DNA from: Picosynechococcus sp. PCC 7117
GTDB taxonomy: Bacteria; Cyanobacteriota; Cyanobacteriia; Cyanobacteriales; MRBY01
Direction of reading: 5' to 3'
Assembly: GCF_001693275.1 (NCBI RefSeq)
Contig: NZ_CP016477.1
Location: 496,001-560,000 of the forward strand
Length of the DNA: 64,000 bases
In this document: positions 62,495-64,000 of the stretch, piece by piece
Position numbering within the stretch: position 1 is the first letter of the stretch
Layout of the letters: each line of letters begins with the position of its first letter
Made by a program: the position numbers and the translations under genes
The notes under the pieces: generated by a model
What the model was told of the DNA's origin: nothing
Database searches by the model: none
Seen by the model: only the letters and a program-made list of their open reading frames with translations

Positions 62495-62796
62495 GCGTAA
62501 CGTTTTTCTGGCTGGTGGCGATCGCCAGTAATCTTTGTCTAATCGGGGTGAATTATATTCTCTGGCGAAAAGTTCGCCGTTGGCACCAGGATCTACGCCT
62601 CAGTCGCCACCGTTTCGCCCTCAACGAACGCAAAATCAAAATTGTCGTAGAAGATTTAATTCAACAAGCGGACGTGATCCCCGCCACCACCCAACAGATC
62701 CAGATGAAAAAACAGCAAGGGCAGCAAGTCATCGCCCAGATCAAGTTGCTCCAACAACTCCTCCGAGCCTTAATTTTCGTGCGGCGTCGCCTCTGA
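62491..62796 (+). CDS. Small membrane-anchored coiled-coil protein
   Basis: A 101-residue protein starting at ATG 62491, overlapping the previous stop by four bases (ATGA), so translationally coupled. An N-terminal membrane helix (VTFFWLVAIASNLCLIGVNYILW, about 3-25) is followed by a basic amphipathic coiled coil (LRLSRHRFALNERKIKIVVEDLIQQADVI and MKKQQGQQVIAQIKLLQQLLRALI). No family was recognised. The coupling suggests a link with the ferredoxin/MBL protein, perhaps as a membrane tether; this is inference. It is convergent with hisC, ten bases between stops. Confidence 0.72.
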   Translation: MSVTFFWLVAIASNLCLIGVNYILWRKVRRWHQDLRLSRHRFALNERKIKIVVEDLIQQADVIPATTQQIQMKKQQGQQVIAQIKLLQQLLRALIFVRRRL

Positions 62797-62806
62797 AATT
62801 ACCTGT

Positions 62807-63928
62807 TTACAAAGCCTGCAAGTAACCTGTTAACCGAGTTAAAGTGCGCTGATTTTCCGCTGGTGTTCCTACACTAATCCGCAGGCCGCCCCCCGTGTGT
62901 CGAATTAAAGTCCCCTGATTTTTCAGAGTTTCGACGAGGTTTGCTAAGGCTTCTGCCTGGGGTTCCATCGCTGGCTGGAGGCGACCATAGAGGAAATTCG
63001 CATCGCTGGGCCACACCCGAAAATTCGGCAGTTGCCCTAACGCTTGGTAAAGTTTCCCCCGTTCCTGTTGAGCTTCGGGAATGGTTTCCAACAGGCGATC
63101 GCCATGGTCGAGGGCGAGTCGGGCCGCCGCCTGGGAAAAACTAGGCAAATTATAGGGGAGGCGTACCTTTTCGAGGGCTTGGATAATTTCTAAACTGCCC
63201 ACGGCATAGCCCACCCGCAGGGCCGCCAACCGGAACGCCTTCGAGAAGGTGCGCAGGATCACCCAGTTGGGCCGCTGTAGGACTTCTGCCACCAAAGTTT
63301 TTTGACTAAATTCAAAATAGGCTTCGTCCACCACCACGAGAATATCCGGCGGCAAAGACTGGAGCCAGCTAATTTCTGCTGCCGTGAGACATTGGCCTGT
63401 GGGAGAGTTGGGATGCACCACAAATACCACCCGCACCGGTGCCCCTTGGGGTTGGTCAATGGCGTTTTGGGCCGCCGCAAGATCCCAACTAAAGTCTTCT
63501 GGCTGTCGGGCGATCGCCACGGTGTGAATTCCCAAAGTTTGCGCCAAAATGCGGTACATCGAAAAAGTCGGCTCTGCCACCAGGATCGATCCTTCCCCGC
63601 CCAGGCAAGTGGCAATTAACAACGAGCGGATCAACTCATCGGAACCATTTCCCACGGAGATGTGGGCCGCTTGAATATCCCCGGTCAACTGCCCAGAACG
63701 ATTCACATAGTCGGCAATACCTTCCTTGAGCGCCCCATGGCCCCCGTCGGGATAGCGGTTTGTGGCAATTTGATTTTGATAATGTTGAGCCAGAATTTCC
63801 TTGAGATCCGCTGGGAGATCGTAGGGACTTTCATTGGTGTCGAGAATATCTACCGGCGTATTTACCGGGCCACCGGGGTGGGACACATAGGCTTTGAGTT
63901 GGGCCAAGTCAGAACGCAAAAAGGACAT
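62807..63928 (-). CDS. hisC: Histidinol-phosphate aminotransferase
   Basis: A 373-residue fold-type I PLP enzyme. The start at ATG 63928 ([20 protein letters not shown]) agrees with homologues; an earlier ATG adds 11 hydrophobic residues. [67 protein letters not shown] and [22 protein letters not shown] (Schiff-base Lys) appear in order, with the closing [18 protein letters not shown]. It makes histidinol phosphate from imidazole-acetol phosphate. It pairs functionally with hisIE in this window, though the genes are 24 kb apart. Confidence 0.95.
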   Translation of the reverse strand: MSFLRSDLAQLKAYVSHPGGPVNTPVDILDTNESPYDLPADLKEILAQHYQNQIATNRYPDGGHGALKEGIADYVNRSGQLTGDIQAAHISVGNGSDELIRSLLIATCLGGEGSILVAEPTFSMYRILAQTLGIHTVAIARQPEDFSWDLAAAQNAIDQPQGAPVRVVFVVHPNSPTGQCLTAAEISWLQSLPPDILVVVDEAYFEFSQKTLVAEVLQRPNWVILRTFSKAFRLAALRVGYAVGSLEIIQALEKVRLPYNLPSFSQAAARLALDHGDRLLETIPEAQQERGKLYQALGQLPNFRVWPSDANFLYGRLQPAMEPQAEALANLVETLKNQGTLIRHTGGGLRISVGTPAENQRTLTRLTGYLQAL

Positions 63929-64000
63929 AGGTGCTGTGCAAAAAAGAAGAATGAAAATCAATTCCCCAAGGGCATTGAAACGAACGCAAATGAAATGTAA

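Overview
The window is chromosomal DNA from a cyanobacterium, most likely a Picosynechococcus / Synechococcus sp. PCC 7002-type strain. The palindromic octamer GCGATCGC (HIP1) recurs throughout, and the gene set is cyanobacterial: SbtA/SbtB bicarbonate uptake, an SLH-OprB porin, the RpaB-type regulator, DUF2839 and DUF3531 proteins, the PilM-N-O-Q operon and a cyanobacterial-type RNase P RNA. No locus tag or strain could be checked from the sequence alone.

Layout. 1-10 kb: the recN 5' end, then housekeeping genes (hexose-phosphate mutarotase, PP2C phosphatase, UbiB-like kinase, leuD, queD, D-ribulose kinase, a membrane Ser/Thr kinase, a GPH-type sugar symporter). 10-12.3 kb: an outer-membrane porin sitting between the intact symporter gene and a second, diverged copy of the symporter's last 42 codons, which looks like the scar of an insertion or recombination event. 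12.4-21.5 kb: a secreted repeat protein, then a cluster related to the predicted peptide-ligation/Anbu system: an amidoligase, a Met-rich zinc-ribbon protein and the proteasome-like Anbu peptidase, followed after a bestrophin and an MscS channel by a three-gene operon of circularly permuted ATP-grasp, alpha-E and transglutaminase-like proteins. 21.7-24.7 kb: the bicarbonate-uptake locus, with sbtA and sbtB divergent rather than in tandem, a small membrane protein between them, and an SbtB that lacks the usual C-terminal CGPxGC redox loop. 25-36.5 kb: FHA protein, TlyA methyltransferase, Hsp70-like ATPase, non-catalytic M16 protein, Trm1-type tRNA methyltransferase, VWA protein, glycogen phosphorylase and a site-2 protease. 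36.6-41 kb: tRNA-Pro(GGG), truB, an RpaB-like regulator, rnpB, hisIE and rplU-rpmA. 41-50.6 kb: LptD-like outer-membrane protein, surE, pheS, two small membrane proteins, an atypical response regulator, an orphan ABC ATPase and a sugar-binding lipoprotein. 50.8-56.2 kb: type IV pilus genes pilMNOQ. 56.2-57.3 kb: a REP-associated tyrosine transposase (RAYT) flanked by REP hairpins, next to a tRNA-Arg(CCU) gene interrupted by a group I intron that itself carries a REP-like sequence. 57.3-64 kb: HAD phosphatase, VapBC-like pair, rsmB, pncB, a ferredoxin/metallo-beta-lactamase fusion with a small membrane protein, and hisC.

The points most worth following are the REP sequence inside the tRNA-Arg intron beside its RAYT, the symporter-tail duplication around the porin, the Anbu/amidoligase/ATP-grasp neighbourhood, and the loop-less SbtB in a divergent sbt locus.
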